A DNA stretch of 64,000 nucleotides from the NCBI GenBank assembly GCA_023401925.1, contig JAEXDA010000054.1:28007-92006 (forward strand), given 5' to 3'. The notes under the pieces are model-generated. The model did not search any database. It saw nothing but the letters and a program-made list of their open reading frames with translations, and was not told the origin of the DNA. A program made the translations under genes and the position numbers. Numbering within the stretch: the first letter of the stretch is position 1; each line of letters opens with the position of its first letter. Shown piece by piece: positions 52,304-62,018 of the stretch. Origin of the DNA: Bacillota bacterium (lineage in GTDB: Bacteria > Bacillota > UBA4882 > UBA8346).

Positions 52304-54085
52304 TTAAGCGTTCTCTTGGGGTAATTCTTGCATCGTTTGAATGGAATAGAGTTCTTGATAAAATGGATCTTGATCCATTAAATCTTCATGGGTTCCTTGA
52401 GCCCGGATTTCTCCGCTTTCAAGGATAATCACTCGATCGGCGAGTCTGGCGGTTGAAAGGCGTTGCGTGATGATTATCGTGGTGCGGTCGGACATCAATT
52501 CATTAAGCGCCGCTTGGATTTCCCGTTCGGTTTCCACATCCACGCTGGAAGTAGAATCATCAAGTATTAATACCTTGGGGTTTAGTAGGAGCGCTCTGGC
52601 AATCGCTACCCGTTGTTTTTGGCCTCCAGAGAGGCCTACGCCTCTTTCCCCGACGATCGTATGGTAACCTTCGGGCAATGACATGATATAATCGTCTATC
52701 TGGGCCGCCTTGGCGGCTTTTCGAATCTCAGTCATACTGGCATCAGGCTTTCCGAAAGCAATGTTATCGGCGAGGGTGGCTGAAAATAAAAATGTTTCTT
52801 GTAATACCAAACCAATCTGTTTACGCCACCAATTTAAATTTAATTCTGTCAAATCGACTCCATCGGCCCGGATATGGCCCTGCTGCGGATCATAGAAACG
52901 GGGAATAAGGCTTACCAAAGTGCTTTTACCGGAACCGGTCAAACCGATGATGGCGACTTTTTCACCAGGCATTACCGTCAGATTAAGCCCTTTAATATTC
53001 GGGTACCAATTGGGTGCTTCCGGATTTCGGTACCCGAAAGTTACTCCTTCAAATTGGATTTTACCGCTGAACTCGGGTGATACTTTGCCCCCGTCCATAG
53101 GCGAGGCAATATCTTCCGTTTCGTTTAAGATTTCGGCAACCCGTGTTACAGCTCCCTCCACCTGCCGGATTTGGCTGGTATTCGGCGCTAACATGGTAAA
53201 GGGCCAATTCAGCATGGTTAAGTAGAAAATAAAACTAATCAAGCTTCCAAGGGACATCTGCTCCCGAATTACTCTAAACCCTCCATACCAAAGAATGGCT
53301 GTCATTCCGAGCGAGGACCCGAAAATTAAGAAAGGTTGCAAGAGGGCCTGGAGTTTGGTGACATTTAAGTTTTTGAGCAGCATAGTTCCGTTTTCAGCGT
53401 CAAACTTTGTGATTTCTGCATTTTCCATTGCAAAGGCTTTTACAACTCTGATCCCGGTAACATTTTCCTGCACCTTGGCATTGAGTATTCCTGCCTGAAT
53501 CTGGCGCTCCGTGACCGCTCGGCGCATTTTTTTACTGAAAATCAAGGCGGTTGGGACAATAATCGGGGAGATTGCCAGACAAACAAGAGCGAGTTTCCAA
53601 TCGGTAATAAAAAGTAAACCGGCTACAATGACATAATACATATAGATTTGGGAACGATGTTCAATGCTATAGGCATAAAAATTTTTTATCAACTCAATAT
53701 CCAATGTAAGCCGCGACATTAAATCCCCAATACGGACCCGATTGTAAAACCGGAACGAAAGGGATTGAAGCTTTTGATACAACTGGTTTCTTAAATCCCG
53801 GACAATTTTGGTTCCGGTATACCAAAATAAGTAAATCATCGGAAAAAGGAACAATGCCCGCAATAACCCGGCGAAAAGAAGAAGCCCGCACCATTTTGCC
53901 AGTAGCCACCCGCTATCGGGCCGTTTCCCAAGAACGGGGAAAACATTATCCCAAATATGTCCGACACCCCAGGGAACAATATACATTAAACCGTTTTGAA
54001 TAATCATCAATAGAAAACCCGTACAGAAAAGCCAACGGTACGGGCGGAAATACGGATATAGTTTCTTGAAAATTTTAAGTGTCAT
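52304..54085 (-). CDS. ABC exporter half-transporter (heterodimer subunit with degenerate Walker B)
   Basis: A protein of about 593 residues with six helices and an ATPase domain. Walker A is GLTGSGKSTLVSL, the signature is canonical VGLSGGQKQRV, but Walker B is VLILDDSTSSVD, with Asp where the catalytic Glu should be, and the switch reads IITQRLST with Gln for His. It is thus the degenerate-site partner of the downstream gene, a few nt away. Drug, lipid or peptide export is likely; the substrate is unknown. AAGGG fits ATG 54085. Confidence 0.9.
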   Translation of the reverse strand: MTLKIFKKLYPYFRPYRWLFCTGFLLMIIQNGLMYIVPWGVGHIWDNVFPVLGKRPDSGWLLAKWCGLLLFAGLLRALFLFPMIYLFWYTGTKIVRDLRNQLYQKLQSLSFRFYNRVRIGDLMSRLTLDIELIKNFYAYSIEHRSQIYMYYVIVAGLLFITDWKLALVCLAISPIIVPTALIFSKKMRRAVTERQIQAGILNAKVQENVTGIRVVKAFAMENAEITKFDAENGTMLLKNLNVTKLQALLQPFLIFGSSLGMTAILWYGGFRVIREQMSLGSLISFIFYLTMLNWPFTMLAPNTSQIRQVEGAVTRVAEILNETEDIASPMDGGKVSPEFSGKIQFEGVTFGYRNPEAPNWYPNIKGLNLTVMPGEKVAIIGLTGSGKSTLVSLIPRFYDPQQGHIRADGVDLTELNLNWWRKQIGLVLQETFLFSATLADNIAFGKPDASMTEIRKAAKAAQIDDYIMSLPEGYHTIVGERGVGLSGGQKQRVAIARALLLNPKVLILDDSTSSVDVETEREIQAALNELMSDRTTIIITQRLSTARLADRVIILESGEIRAQGTHEDLMDQDPFYQELYSIQTMQELPQENA

Positions 54086-54370
54086 CGAATTCATCCCTTT
54101 GGTTTCGATTCATGACCAATCTGAAACGCATAAAATAATAATGTAATATATAAGCCATATACGTTGAAGTTTTTTAAATCCCTTTTTAAAAAGTTGTTAA
54201 CTTTTACCAATCTCAAGCGTCTCATAAAGTTTTATCCTTACCATAAAAAGGTTAAAAGATTACCAGTATTATTTTAAAAATAGAGCTCGTTGGCGAAAGG
54301 TTTCAAAGCAAATCCATAGAATTAATTCTAATGTAGAATGAAATGTTTTGGAGCAGCTGGGGGTCGATGG

Positions 54371-54607
54371 ATGGAAATGAACGATCTTATTGCCAGACTT
54401 AATTTCCTTTATCACAAGCGTCAAACACAAGGATTAACTGTAGCGGAAATTGACGAGCAGAGTGAATTGAGAAGACAATACATTGATGTTATTAAAGGGA
54501 ATGTTAAGATGGAATTAAGCCGGATTCGCGTGGTAGATGAAAAAGATTGCAATCACGAACATGACCAACATTCTTGTGGGAGTGATTGTAATTTTGAAAA
54601 ACATTAA
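54371..54607 (+). CDS. DUF896 family protein with His/Cys-rich tail
   Basis: A protein of about 78 residues. The N-terminal helical hairpin (MNDLIARLNFLYHKRQTQGLTVAE, split by a turn) and EQSELRRQYIDVIKGNVKMEL are typical of the DUF896 (YnzC/YnzC-like) family of small cytosolic proteins. The C-terminal tail reads CNHEHDQHSCGSDCNFEKH, unusual for the family and suitable for metal binding. GGGGG at about 54359-54363 fits ATG 54371. Confidence 0.85.
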   Translation: MEMNDLIARLNFLYHKRQTQGLTVAEIDEQSELRRQYIDVIKGNVKMELSRIRVVDEKDCNHEHDQHSCGSDCNFEKH

Positions 54608-54740
54608 GCTGGGAATGAAAAAAGATCAGAGATTTTCTGACCCGTTTTGTTATCCAATAGCTTTCATGGAGAAATCGTGAAATTTGAAAATGAATTTATC
54701 TTAATTTACCCGGACATCTTTAGGAAGTCAAATATATTGG

Positions 54741-54769
54741 TTGTATTTTATAAATTTTTTTGGTATCAT
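54741..54769 (+). promoter_or_regulatory. Probable sigma-A-type promoter upstream of rpoD
   Basis: TTGTAT (54741-54746), a 17-nt spacer and TATCAT (54764-54769), about 170 nt before the rpoD start. The region 54608-54941 has no gene. Confidence 0.45.
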
Positions 54770-54941
54770 GTAAGTTCACTACAATGAATAAAATTACAAC
54801 AAACCACAATAAATTTACCATATATCTTTTGATTTGTCAAGAGTGAAACAAGCTGCCCAATAGTGTTCTTTATTGTAATTGCTTCAGAATTTCCGGTTTG
54901 CATGTGCCCAGAAACCGTTTTGAAGAGAGTAATGCGATATC

Positions 54942-56105
54942 ATGAATTACATCAGGGGGAGAGTGAAGTCGGTATTGGATAAAGTAACTTCAGTTAAAGT
55001 CGTTGTTTCCGATTTTGATAAGTTGCCCCATCAAGGGGAAAAAGAAATCCAGAATAAAAAGAATATTGAACTTGCCCAAAAAAAGGAAGAGATTTTTCTT
55101 GCGCATGAGGGGGAACTGATTGAGAAGCCTGAAGAAGATCTGAATGACGATGAGATCGAAATAACTGACGGGTCGGAAACAGATGAGGATGAGGATGAGG
55201 CCGAGCTGGATTTAACCATAGAACAGGCTGATCCCGATCCTATGTTGTCGGTCGACGAGTTTATCATCGATAATGTTGCGTTGGATGATCCGGTACGGAT
55301 ATACTTGAAAGAGATTGGCAGGGTACCTTTATTAAGCGCAGTGGAAGAGGTTGAACTTGCCAAACGGGTTGAACAAGGCGATGAAAATGCCAAACAGCAC
55401 TTGATTGATGCCAATTTACGCTTGGTTGTCAGCATTGCCAGGCACTATATTGGACGGGGAATGTTGCTTCTGGATTTGGTGCAGGAAGGGAATTTGGGAC
55501 TTATTAAAGCGGTCGAGAAATTTGATTACCGTAAAGGTTTTAAATTCAGCACCTATGCTACCTGGTGGATTCGCCAGGCAATTACCAGAGCAATTGCCGA
55601 TCAAGCCCGTACTATCCGGGTACCTGTTCACATGGTGGAGACAATTAATAAATATACGCGTATTTCCAGGCAGCTGGCACAAACTCTCGGTAGAGAGCCT
55701 ACTTCTTCAGAAATAGCTTCGGAGATGAAACTTACCGAGGAGAGGGTCAAGGAAATTATTAAAATCGCTCAAGAACCGGTTTCTCTGGAGACTCCTATCG
55801 GGGAAGAAGAAGACAGCCATCTTGGAGATTTTGTGGAAGATCATGATGCCAAAGCGCCGGTGGATGCGGCATCTTTTAAATTACTCAAAGAAAAACTAGC
55901 CGAAGTAATGGGAAGTTTGACACAGCGGGAGCAACAGGTTTTATGTTTGCGATTTGGTTTGGAAGACGGTCGTTCCCGGACTCTTGAGGAAGTGGGTCAA
56001 TATTTTCATGTCACCCGGGAAAGAATCCGGCAGATAGAGGCTAAAGCCCTCAGAAAACTGAAACACCCCAGCCGAAGTAAGCAGTTAAGGGATTTTTTAG
56101 ATTAA
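54942..56105 (+). CDS. rpoD: RNA polymerase primary sigma factor (sigma-70/sigma-A)
   Basis: A 387-residue primary sigma factor. From about residue 115 it is canonical: region 1.2 DDPVRIYLKEIGRVPLLS, region 2 LRLVVSIARHY, DLVQEGNLGLIKAVEKFD and FSTYATWWIRQAI, region 3 EPTSSEIASEM, and region 4 LTQREQQVLCLRFGL with the helix-turn-helix RTLEEVGQYFHVTRERIRQIE. The first 100 residues lack a recognisable region 1.1 and instead hold a basic start, a Lys/Glu coil and a very acidic linker. No dnaG precedes it, unlike many genomes. ATG 54942 has a weak ribosome site. Confidence 0.95.
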   Translation: MNYIRGRVKSVLDKVTSVKVVVSDFDKLPHQGEKEIQNKKNIELAQKKEEIFLAHEGELIEKPEEDLNDDEIEITDGSETDEDEDEAELDLTIEQADPDPMLSVDEFIIDNVALDDPVRIYLKEIGRVPLLSAVEEVELAKRVEQGDENAKQHLIDANLRLVVSIARHYIGRGMLLLDLVQEGNLGLIKAVEKFDYRKGFKFSTYATWWIRQAITRAIADQARTIRVPVHMVETINKYTRISRQLAQTLGREPTSSEIASEMKLTEERVKEIIKIAQEPVSLETPIGEEEDSHLGDFVEDHDAKAPVDAASFKLLKEKLAEVMGSLTQREQQVLCLRFGLEDGRSRTLEEVGQYFHVTRERIRQIEAKALRKLKHPSRSKQLRDFLD

Positions 56106-56157
56106 TAATTAAGAATTATTGGAACGGGATTGTTAATTAATGTCGACTGGATAAATC

Positions 56158-56204
56158 AAATCCCCCTCTTTAGGAAAGCTTGACAAAAAGAGGGGGATTT
56201 TTTT
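56158..56204. terminator. Intrinsic terminator after rpoD
   Basis: AAATCCCCCTCTTT (56158-56171) pairs with AAAGAGGGGGATTT (56187-56200), followed by TTTT; it lies between the convergent rpoD and hlyD-like genes and could serve both. Confidence 0.85.
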
Positions 56205-56210
56205 ACCCTT

Positions 56211-57107
56211 TCATTTGACCCTTATTTTAGCTTCCACGGACATTCCCGGCAGTAAAACCATTGAGCCCGGGACCCGGTCAAGCAAGATTTTTACCGGGAC
56301 CTTTTGAGTAGTTTTGGTGGTATCGCTTATTTGAAAGGGCGGGTCGACTATTTTCGCCGCGATTTGAGTAACCCGGCCTTTTAGCGGGCGTCCCGGATAA
56401 GCATCCACATCAACTTCCACCGATTGTCCGGGGTGAACCAGTCTGATTTTGGTCTCTTCATAATTGGCGGTAACCCAAATATGATTTAAGTCGTTAATCA
56501 AAAAGATAACTTGGCCGGCTTGGGCCACCTCCCCGGGCATTACGGAACGTTTGGCGATAATTCCGGAAATGGGAGCCAGTATACGGGTATTTTTCAGCTG
56601 GGTTTGAACCACTCCCAACTGAGCCTGGGTGTTACTTACTTGGTCGAGAGATATTTTATATTGGACTTTGGCAGTATCGAGAGCACTCTTGGTATGCTCA
56701 TATTGCTCTTTGGAAATGACTCCTCCTTTAAATTGGAGATCGGCGCGGTCGAAATCATCCTGAGCTTTTTTAAGGTTGACCTTGCTTAATGTCACATTTT
56801 CTTCGGCAGACACCAGTCCGGTGTTGTCTCGGTTCTCCTCAGCCTTTAAATCGGAATCGTCAAGCTCAGCCAGTAATTGTCCAACGGTCACCTTGGTGCC
56901 CTCATCAACAGCCAAGCTACGGATGCGCCCCATCATTTTGGAACTGACCGAAACATGATCACCGTCAATGGATGCATCATCGGTATACACATACTTGAAT
57001 GAATTGATCCAGTAATATAGACCTCCCACTCCAGCAGTGACGAGGACGGCAAGGATGATTCCTCCAATGAGTACGGGTTTTTTGTGTTCAGGGGTTTTGG
57101 TTGGCAT
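56211..57107 (-). CDS. HlyD/EmrA-family membrane fusion (adaptor) protein
   Basis: A 298-residue periplasmic or extracytoplasmic adaptor. One N-terminal helix (VLIGGIILAVLVTAGVGGLYYW) is followed by VYTDDASIDGDHVSVSSKMMGRI, the biotinyl-lipoyl half motifs (VDEGTKVTVGQLLAELDDSD), a coiled-coil hairpin (about 95-160), ILAPISGIIAKRSVMPGEVA and a beta-barrel domain. This is the EmrA/HlyD type that links inner-membrane transporters to outer parts of the envelope. It directly follows a pair of ABC exporter genes; no outer-membrane channel gene is in the window. Confidence 0.88.
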   Translation of the reverse strand: MPTKTPEHKKPVLIGGIILAVLVTAGVGGLYYWINSFKYVYTDDASIDGDHVSVSSKMMGRIRSLAVDEGTKVTVGQLLAELDDSDLKAEENRDNTGLVSAEENVTLSKVNLKKAQDDFDRADLQFKGGVISKEQYEHTKSALDTAKVQYKISLDQVSNTQAQLGVVQTQLKNTRILAPISGIIAKRSVMPGEVAQAGQVIFLINDLNHIWVTANYEETKIRLVHPGQSVEVDVDAYPGRPLKGRVTQIAAKIVDPPFQISDTTKTTQKVPVKILLDRVPGSMVLLPGMSVEAKIRVK

Positions 57108-57141
57108 GGATTTTCTTCCTTCCTGTATTTTAATTCTTCAT

Positions 57142-59049
57142 TTATACTGCCTTCTCATCCGTATAGGCGCCGGTAAATTGGCTGTTATAAAGGTCGGCAT
57201 AAAAGCCGCCTTGGGCAATGAGCTCTTTGTGGTTTCCCATTTCAATGATGGTACCGTTGTTCATTACTAAGATCAATTCTGCATCGCGAATGGTTGAAAG
57301 CCGGTGGGCGATTACGAAACTGGTTCTGTTCTTCATCAGTTCTTTCATGGCTTTTTGAATATATACCTCAGTCCTCGTATCTACACTGCTGGTTGCTTCA
57401 TCGAGGATCAGGATAACCGGATCGGCCAGGATAGCGCGGGCTATCGTTAACAGTTGCTTTTCACCTTGAGAAATATTGGATGCTTCTTCATTCAGCACCG
57501 TATGATAGCCATCCGGCAGCGCGCGAATGAAGTGATCGGCATGGGCAGCTTTAGCTGCCGCGACGATTTCTTCATCGCTGGCCCCTTCTTTACCATAGGC
57601 GATATTTTCCTTGATGGTACCGTTAAATAACCAAGTATCTTGAAGCACCATACCGAACATGGTTCGAAGGTCGCCTCTTTTGAGATCGCGAATGTCGACA
57701 CCGTCGATAGTTATCTTTCCGCCGTTAATTTCGTAAAACCGCATCAGCAAATTCACCAAGGTGGTTTTGCCCGCCCCGGTAGGCCCTACAATGGCAATGG
57801 TTTGACCCGGTTTAACATCGATGTTCATGTTTTCCATCAGCGTGACGCTATCTTTATAGCCGAATTTCACATTCTGGAATTGAACTGCGCCTTGAGGATG
57901 CTCAATCACTTTGGCATCCGTTTTTTCGGGTATCTCTTCCGTTTCGTCCAGAATTTCAAAAACTCTTTCCGCCGAAGCGATGGTTGATTGGAGGATATTT
58001 GCAATATTGGCGGTCTGTACAATCGGCTGCGAGAATTGCTGGGAATATTGAATGAAGGCCTGGACATCCCCAAGTTCAATTTTCTTTTTAATGACATAAA
58101 TACCACCGACCGCGCAAACAATTACATAACCAATATTGCTGATAAACTGCATGGCCGGGAAAATAACCCCGGAGACAAACTGGGCGCGCCATCCGGAACT
58201 ATAAAGCCTGTCGTTGATTTCATTGAATTCTCGGATGGATTTTTCTTCGCGGCGAAACGCCTTCACAATTTTATGACCGGTCAACATCTCCTCAACATGA
58301 CCATTCAAAGCACCGATTTCTTTTTGTTGGGCGGCAAAGTTTTTTTGAGAACTTTTGGCGATGAATGCAGTTACCCCAAAAGAAATCGGCAAAGTGACCA
58401 GTGTAATCAGAGTCAGCATGGGACTAATGGTCAGCATCATAATAATTACTCCAATAATGGTACATATTGAAGTGATGAGCTGGGTTAGGCTCTGTTGTAA
58501 AGTATTACTGACATTGTCAATATCATTGGTAACCCGGCTCATAATCTCGCCATGGGAACGGGAATCGAAGTACTTTAAAGGTAAGCGGGCTAATTTGTCG
58601 TTGACATCCCGTCTCATCGCGAAAACGGTTTTCTGAGATACTCCCGCCATGACATACTGTTGGATATAAGTAAATACAGCGCTGATAATATAAAAACCAA
58701 TGAGAATCAGAATAATGGTGCCAATATATTTGAAATCAATGGATGGCACAGGCTGATGCTGCATATAGGCCACGTATTTTCCAATTAAACCGTTCATCAA
58801 GCGGGTAGTTGCTTTGCCAAGAATTTTAGGGCCCAAAACACTAAAAATAGTGCTTAAAATGGAGAAGGAAAACACGATGGTTAGTTGGGCACGAAAAGGA
58901 CTTAGATAAATCAAAAGCCGTTTCACGGTACCTTTGACATCTTTGGCTTTTTCAGCGGGGCCTCTCATGGGACCGCCGCCAAACCCGGATCCGGGTCTTC
59001 CGCCTCCGGGCCCTGCAGCTGCACTGGATTTTCGTTGTTCCGCACTCAT
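57142..59049 (-). CDS. ABC exporter half-transporter (second pair, intact Walker B)
   Basis: A protein of about 635 residues. A Gly-rich N-terminus (AAGPGGGRPGSGFGGGPMRG) precedes six helices and an ATPase domain. Walker A is GPTGAGKTTLVNL, the signature is SNISQGEKQLL (ISQGE, degenerate), Walker B VILILDEATSSVD with Glu, and IAHRLSTI with the switch His. It pairs with the upstream gene, which has the complementary degenerate site. ATG 59049 is chosen over GTG 59058. The following gene is the HlyD-type adaptor. Confidence 0.9.
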   Translation of the reverse strand: MSAEQRKSSAAAGPGGGRPGSGFGGGPMRGPAEKAKDVKGTVKRLLIYLSPFRAQLTIVFSFSILSTIFSVLGPKILGKATTRLMNGLIGKYVAYMQHQPVPSIDFKYIGTIILILIGFYIISAVFTYIQQYVMAGVSQKTVFAMRRDVNDKLARLPLKYFDSRSHGEIMSRVTNDIDNVSNTLQQSLTQLITSICTIIGVIIMMLTISPMLTLITLVTLPISFGVTAFIAKSSQKNFAAQQKEIGALNGHVEEMLTGHKIVKAFRREEKSIREFNEINDRLYSSGWRAQFVSGVIFPAMQFISNIGYVIVCAVGGIYVIKKKIELGDVQAFIQYSQQFSQPIVQTANIANILQSTIASAERVFEILDETEEIPEKTDAKVIEHPQGAVQFQNVKFGYKDSVTLMENMNIDVKPGQTIAIVGPTGAGKTTLVNLLMRFYEINGGKITIDGVDIRDLKRGDLRTMFGMVLQDTWLFNGTIKENIAYGKEGASDEEIVAAAKAAHADHFIRALPDGYHTVLNEEASNISQGEKQLLTIARAILADPVILILDEATSSVDTRTEVYIQKAMKELMKNRTSFVIAHRLSTIRDAELILVMNNGTIIEMGNHKELIAQGGFYADLYNSQFTGAYTDEKAV

Positions 59050-59086
59050 AGCAACCACATCCCGTGGCTATGCCGTATCAAAAACC

Positions 59087-60814
59087 TCATGCAATCTCCT
59101 CCTCTGAGAGTTGCGAAGCAACGATCTCGCGATAGACATCACAAGTTTGATATAATTCTTTATGCGTTCCCATTCCGGCTATTTTCCCTTCATCTAAAAC
59201 GATAATCCGGTCAGCATCCATGATGGTAGCCACTCGTTGTCCGACAATGATCACAGTGGCGTCGGCTGTCTCTTTTCTTAAAGCTGCCCGTAATTGGGCA
59301 TCGGTTTTGAAATCTAGGGCTGAGAAGCTGTCATCAAAAACATAAATCTCCGGTTCGCCGACGAGGGCCCGGGCAATGGACAAGCGTTGTTTTTGACCGC
59401 CCGATACATTGGTCCCGCCCTCGGCGATTATGGAATGATAGCTGTCTTTCATCCCGGATATAAATTCAGTCGCTTGGGCAATTTCCGCTGCGTGTTGTAC
59501 TTGAGCGTCACTGGCTGTTTCTTTGCCATAGCGAATATTATCGGCAATGGTACCACTGAAAAGAACGGCCTTCTGAGGGACGAGTCCAATCTTGGAGCGC
59601 AGAGTCTCCTGAGAGAGCTCCCTCACATCGATACCGTCAATTTCAACACTCCCGCTGCTTACATCGTAAAAACGGGGTATTAAATTAATCAATGTTGATT
59701 TACCCGAACCGGTACTGCCGATAATTGCAGTAACCTCACCGGGATGGGCTTCAAAAGAAATATTTTCGATAGCCGGCTCCTGGGCGCCGTGATAATGGAA
59801 GGAGACATTCTTAAATTGCAAATATCCTTTTTTGTTTCCTGCCGGTTTGGGATGCTCCGGATCATTGATTTCCGGAATGGTTTCCAAAACTTCATTGACC
59901 CGGACGGCAGCCGCCTGCGCTCTCGGGATCATGATGAACATCATCATGGCCATTACGATCGCGAACATGATTTGCATGGCATATTGCAAAAATGCCATCA
60001 TATCCCCTATATTGGTCAAGCCTCGTTCGATATAGATGCTGCCGAACCAAATAACCAAAAGGGTGGTTAAGTTCATTAACAACATCATCACCGGCATCAT
60101 GCTGGCCATAATTTGATTGACCCGGATGGAAGTATCCGTAAGATCAAGATTGGCCAGGTGAAACCGCCTTTTTTGATCATCGCTCCGGTTAAAAGCCCGG
60201 ATGACCCGGATGCCGATTAATGATTCCCGGACGACCAGGTTGATTTGATCCAGTTTACTCTGAATCACCTGAAATAGAGGGAACCCTTTTCGGGCAATCA
60301 GTAAAATGATTGTTAGCAAAACCGGAACAATGGTGACGATCACCCAGGCCAAATGTTTGTCTTTGGATATCGCCATAATAATGGCCCCGATGCACATCAG
60401 GGGTGATAAAATTACCATCCGCATGGCAAACATCATCACATTCTGAATTTGGGTAATATCATTGGTGCTTCTCGTTACCAGAGAGGGTGTACTGAATTTA
60501 TCAAATTCATTCAATGAAAAGTTTGTAACATGATTAAAGATCTCATTGCGAATAATGCGGCCAAATCCCATGGCAATTTGAGATGATAACAAGCTGGCCG
60601 AGATAGCGCAGATGGAACCTGCCAAAGCTACCAGTAACATGAGCCCGCCGGTTCTGGTGATATAACCGATATCTCCGTTAATGATGCCGCTATCGACGAT
60701 ATCCGACATCAGTGTCGGTAAGTATAAAGAAGCCATAGCCTGTAAAAATACCAAAATAACCAGGGTGGTGATGGGAATGGCATATGGCTTTAAAAATCGG
60801 AATAATTTAAACAT
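59087..60814 (-). CDS. ABC exporter half-transporter (second pair, degenerate Walker B)
   Basis: A protein of about 575 residues with six helices and an ATPase domain. Walker A is GSTGSGKSTLINL, the signature TNVSGGQKQRLS is canonical, but Walker B reads IYVFDDSFSALD with no catalytic Glu, and the switch region is IVGQRVATI with Gln for His. It is the non-hydrolysing partner in a heterodimeric exporter. It is first in a three-gene minus-strand operon with the partner ABC gene and the HlyD-like adaptor. GGAG lies 8 nt before ATG 60814. Confidence 0.9.
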   Translation of the reverse strand: MFKLFRFLKPYAIPITTLVILVFLQAMASLYLPTLMSDIVDSGIINGDIGYITRTGGLMLLVALAGSICAISASLLSSQIAMGFGRIIRNEIFNHVTNFSLNEFDKFSTPSLVTRSTNDITQIQNVMMFAMRMVILSPLMCIGAIIMAISKDKHLAWVIVTIVPVLLTIILLIARKGFPLFQVIQSKLDQINLVVRESLIGIRVIRAFNRSDDQKRRFHLANLDLTDTSIRVNQIMASMMPVMMLLMNLTTLLVIWFGSIYIERGLTNIGDMMAFLQYAMQIMFAIVMAMMMFIMIPRAQAAAVRVNEVLETIPEINDPEHPKPAGNKKGYLQFKNVSFHYHGAQEPAIENISFEAHPGEVTAIIGSTGSGKSTLINLIPRFYDVSSGSVEIDGIDVRELSQETLRSKIGLVPQKAVLFSGTIADNIRYGKETASDAQVQHAAEIAQATEFISGMKDSYHSIIAEGGTNVSGGQKQRLSIARALVGEPEIYVFDDSFSALDFKTDAQLRAALRKETADATVIIVGQRVATIMDADRIIVLDEGKIAGMGTHKELYQTCDVYREIVASQLSEEEIA

Positions 60815-61204
60815 CAAAGCATCTCCAGTCTTGAAAATTAAATCGGATTAACCCAACCATTTTCGATTGGCTTATTTGTGTTGATATCCGCAAGACAGCC
60901 ATAAAAATTTCCTTCGCCTTAACAACGATTGACTTTGGTATTTATTGCGGAGTCCGCCCTAAAAAAGAGTGGAAAACCATGAGATATTTTAAAAATTTTA
61001 GGATATGCAGCTTTCGAGTGGGTTATTCAAATTTTGACGGCTAAGCATTATTAGTTTATGATGGCCCTTATTGATAGTTAGCGGGTGATGGTAAAAAACT
61101 TTTTAAAATTCATTTGACTTTGCCGGGCTGCGAGATTGGTGAGTGTTGCTTATTTTCAAAGTTTATAGTTTGTTTAAGCTTTGCTTCAAAATACGTTACA
61201 AATA
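60815..61204. other. Divergent intergenic region
   Basis: About 390 bp between the ABC operon and the SGNH promoter. No ORF, repeat or terminator was recognised. Confidence 0.4.
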
Positions 61205-61244
61205 TTGACTTTTCCGGACAGTCTTTTTATACTGAAAACAGTAT
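61205..61244 (+). promoter_or_regulatory. Promoter of the SGNH hydrolase gene with overlapping palindrome
   Basis: TTGACT (61205-61210), a 17-nt spacer and TATACT (61228-61233). The palindrome ATACTGAAAACAGTAT (61229-61244) overlaps the -10 and the likely start site and is placed like a repressor operator; the regulator is unknown. Confidence 0.6.
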
Positions 61245-61268
61245 CAAAATATTCAAGAGGTATGGATC

Positions 61269-62018
61269 ATGAATCAACAAACCCCTAAGAATATCTGTAA
61301 ATATCTGGTTTCGGGCGACTCCATATCCAGGGGAGTTATCTATGATGAAACAAAGCAAAAATATGTGGTTTTAGCCGACAACTATGTGGCGTTACTTCAA
61401 AAGAGACTTGCCGGGGCAGTTTCCAATACGGCCAAGTTTGGGAATACTTTGATGAAGGGTATATCAAGGCTAAGAGACGACATTATCAAAGACAAACCGG
61501 ATATTGTGTTAATTGAATACGGCGGCAACGACTGCGATTATGACTGGGAGAAAATAGCCAGTTTTCCCGAGGGGATTCATGAACCCAAGACCGATTTTAA
61601 CCAGTTCGAAAAAACATTAATCGCGACGGTGGAATTCCTGAAGAATTGTAAGGTTATCCCGGTTTTGATGACCCTGCCGCCGCTGAATGCGGATCGCTAT
61701 TTGAAATGGGTCAGCAAAAACAATCCTCTGGCCGAAACGAATATTTTAAAATGGCTGGGGAGCGTTACCAAGATTTATTGGTGGCAAGAGCGTTACAGTT
61801 CGACGATTATCCGGGTGGCCGAGGCGACCAAAACCCGTTGGATCGATATTCGGGGAGCATTTCTCCAGTATCCCGATTTTAATAAGTTTTTATGCCTGGA
61901 TGGGATTCACCCCAATGGGGAAGGACACCGGATTATCGCGGACAAGGTATTGGAGTATATCGCAACGGAGTATGCCTTTTTATTAAAAGAGAGTAATGTG
62001 CTGGCGACGGAAGGGTGA
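61269..62018 (+). CDS. SGNH/GDSL-family hydrolase
   Basis: A 249-residue esterase-like enzyme with the four SGNH blocks: VSGDSISRG (catalytic Ser), FGNTLMKG (Gly region), IEYGGNDCD (Asn), and CLDGIHPNGEGH (catalytic Asp and His). The family hydrolyses esters or acetyl groups from lipids, sugars or wall polymers. It has no signal peptide, so it is probably cytosolic. AGAGGT precedes ATG 61269. It has its own promoter. The following 62019-62309 holds nothing recognised. Confidence 0.88.
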   Translation: MNQQTPKNICKYLVSGDSISRGVIYDETKQKYVVLADNYVALLQKRLAGAVSNTAKFGNTLMKGISRLRDDIIKDKPDIVLIEYGGNDCDYDWEKIASFPEGIHEPKTDFNQFEKTLIATVEFLKNCKVIPVLMTLPPLNADRYLKWVSKNNPLAETNILKWLGSVTKIYWWQERYSSTIIRVAEATKTRWIDIRGAFLQYPDFNKFLCLDGIHPNGEGHRIIADKVLEYIATEYAFLLKESNVLATEG

